Shown here: positions 6,634 to 7,202 of the stretch, in pieces | Position numbering within the stretch: position 1 is the stretch's first letter | How the letters are laid out: each line of letters begins with the position of its first letter | Assembly (NCBI GenBank): GCA_964444385.1 | Contig: CAYUHD010000060.1 | Span: 1 to 7,202 of the forward strand | Origin: D2472 sp964444385 | Lineage (GTDB): Bacteria > Pseudomonadota > Gammaproteobacteria > Magnimaribacterales > D2472 | Direction of reading: 5' to 3' | Length of the DNA stretch: 7,202 bases | Position numbers and translations under genes: made by a program | Notes under the pieces: model-generated | Databases searched by the model: none | Told to the model about the DNA's origin: nothing | What the model saw: the letters and a program-made list of their open reading frames with translations, nothing else

Positions 6634-7166
6634 AATCTTTTATTCAATTTCTTACTTGCTTTAGAATTTTTATTGCACCTATTATTTTTTTATTAGTTAC
6701 TACATTTAATTTTTATGGATGGGCTTTATTTCTATTTTTACTAGCCACTATTTCTGATTACTGGGATGGTTACTTGGCTCGAAAATATAAACTTGAATCA
6801 GTAATTGGAGCTGTATTGGATCCGATAGCAGATAAAATATTAGTAACCTTTCTTATCCTTGCTTTAAGCATTGAATTATCAAGTATATTTATTGGGCTTG
6901 TAGGAGGTTTGATACTTGTAAGAGAGTTTTGGGTTGGTGCCTTACGCGATTTTAATGCAAGGCAAGGAAGTTCTGAAGCTACCAAAGTTACATTTTTACC
7001 TAAAATTAAAACATCGATACAATTTCTTACATTCAGCAGTTTTTTATTTGGACTATTTTTAAATAATGCATTATTGATATTTTTTTCAAATTTCTTTTTA
7101 TTTTTAGCATTAATAATTACGCTTAAAACTGGACTTTCCTATACAATAGCTACCTTTAGCAAATAG
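6630..7166 (+). CDS. pgsA: CDP-diacylglycerol--glycerol-3-phosphate 3-phosphatidyltransferase (PGP synthase)
   Basis: Makes phosphatidylglycerophosphate from CDP-diacylglycerol and glycerol-3-phosphate, the committed step to phosphatidylglycerol and cardiolipin, in the inner membrane. The 178-aa length is near E. coli PgsA (182). The CDP-alcohol phosphatidyltransferase motif D-x2-DG-x2-AR-x8-G-x3-D-x3-D is exact, with D43, D46, G47, A50, R51, G60, D64 and D68. Hydrophobic membrane segments are visible at about 6-25, 29-41, 69-95, 130-145 and 148-167. The segment VREFWVGALRDF (97-108), followed by a basic stretch and KIKTSIQ, matches the PgsA-specific REIIISALREW...KVKTTAQ region and favours PgsA over other phosphatidyltransferases. 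The ATG lies in an ATGA overlap with uvrC, which repeats the conserved uvrC-pgsA pair. No terminator follows; the TAG stop abuts a tRNA gene, so the pgsA message probably runs into it. Confidence 0.95.
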   Translation: MKSFIQFLTCFRIFIAPIIFLLVTTFNFYGWALFLFLLATISDYWDGYLARKYKLESVIGAVLDPIADKILVTFLILALSIELSSIFIGLVGGLILVREFWVGALRDFNARQGSSEATKVTFLPKIKTSIQFLTFSSFLFGLFLNNALLIFFSNFFLFLALIITLKTGLSYTIATFSK

Positions 7167-7202
7167 GGCTGGATGGCAGAGTGGTTATGCAGCGGCCTGC
7201 AA
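7167..7202 (+). tRNA. tRNA-Cys (anticodon GCA), 5' half, cut by window end
   Basis: The last 36 bases fold as the 5' half of a tRNA. The 5' acceptor strand is 7167-7173, T8 is at 7174, and the D stem is GCA (7176-7178) with TGC (7188-7190) around a loop with the conserved A14, GG and T residues. The 5' anticodon strand is GCGGC (7192-7196), followed by the loop bases C, T and the anticodon GCA at 7199-7201. This resembles E. coli tRNA-Cys, including the unpaired purines at 13 and 22. The acceptor 3' strand, T arm and CCA are outside the window, so the fold cannot be fully confirmed. A tRNA-Cys gene also follows pgsA in E. coli, there after glyW. Here no tRNA-Gly lies between the two. Confidence 0.88.

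Noticed and set aside
6770..6985. Minus-strand open frame of 71 codons.
   Set aside because: It is antisense to the catalytic motif region of pgsA and has no recognisable domain.
1..7202. Promoters, terminators, riboswitches, CRISPR arrays, insertion sequences or defence genes.
   Set aside because: There is no intergenic space for leaders or terminators, and I see no repeat array, transposase or inverted-repeat boundary.

Overview
This is an A+T-rich window (about one third G+C by eye) holding a completely packed, single-strand run of housekeeping genes. The 3' end of pheS is followed by pheT, ihfA, ihfB, pyrF, pgi, uvrC and pgsA, and then by the 5' half of a tRNA-Cys gene cut by the window edge. 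All are on the + strand. Between the first base and the tRNA only 2 bases (2515-2516) lie outside coding sequence. The other junctions are 4-base ATGA overlaps (224, 2236, 6630), 8-base overlaps (about 2806 and 3482) or a 1-base TAATG overlap (4849). The pgsA stop codon touches the first base of the tRNA.

The gene content and order point to a gammaproteobacterium with a streamlined genome. pheS-pheT-ihfA, ihfB...pyrF and uvrC-pgsA-tRNA(-Cys) are all arrangements known from Escherichia coli and relatives. The low G+C, lack of spacers, lack of Shine-Dalgarno sequences and shortened proteins fit a free-living marine lineage of the SAR86 type. That assignment is an inference from style and not a sequence match. 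An endosymbiont or another streamlined gammaproteobacterium is not excluded.

Region by region: 1-2239 encodes the two subunits of phenylalanyl-tRNA synthetase, the beta subunit without its usual OB-fold (EMAP-like) tRNA-binding domain. 2236-2813 encodes both subunits of the DNA-bending protein IHF side by side. 2806-3489 encodes orotidine-5'-phosphate decarboxylase (pyrimidine synthesis). 3482-4849 encodes a compact glucose-6-phosphate isomerase. 4849-6633 encodes the nucleotide-excision-repair nuclease UvrC. 6630-7166 encodes phosphatidylglycerophosphate synthase. 7167-7202 is the start of tRNA-Cys (anticodon GCA).

The genes share no single pathway. They look like three ancestral gammaproteobacterial clusters, plus pgi, joined into one probable polycistronic unit. 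I see no mobile element, CRISPR array, defence gene or novel multi-gene system. The most interesting points are the domain-deleted PheT, the adjacent ihfA-ihfB pair, the abbreviated Pgi and the lack of any leader between pgsA and the tRNA.
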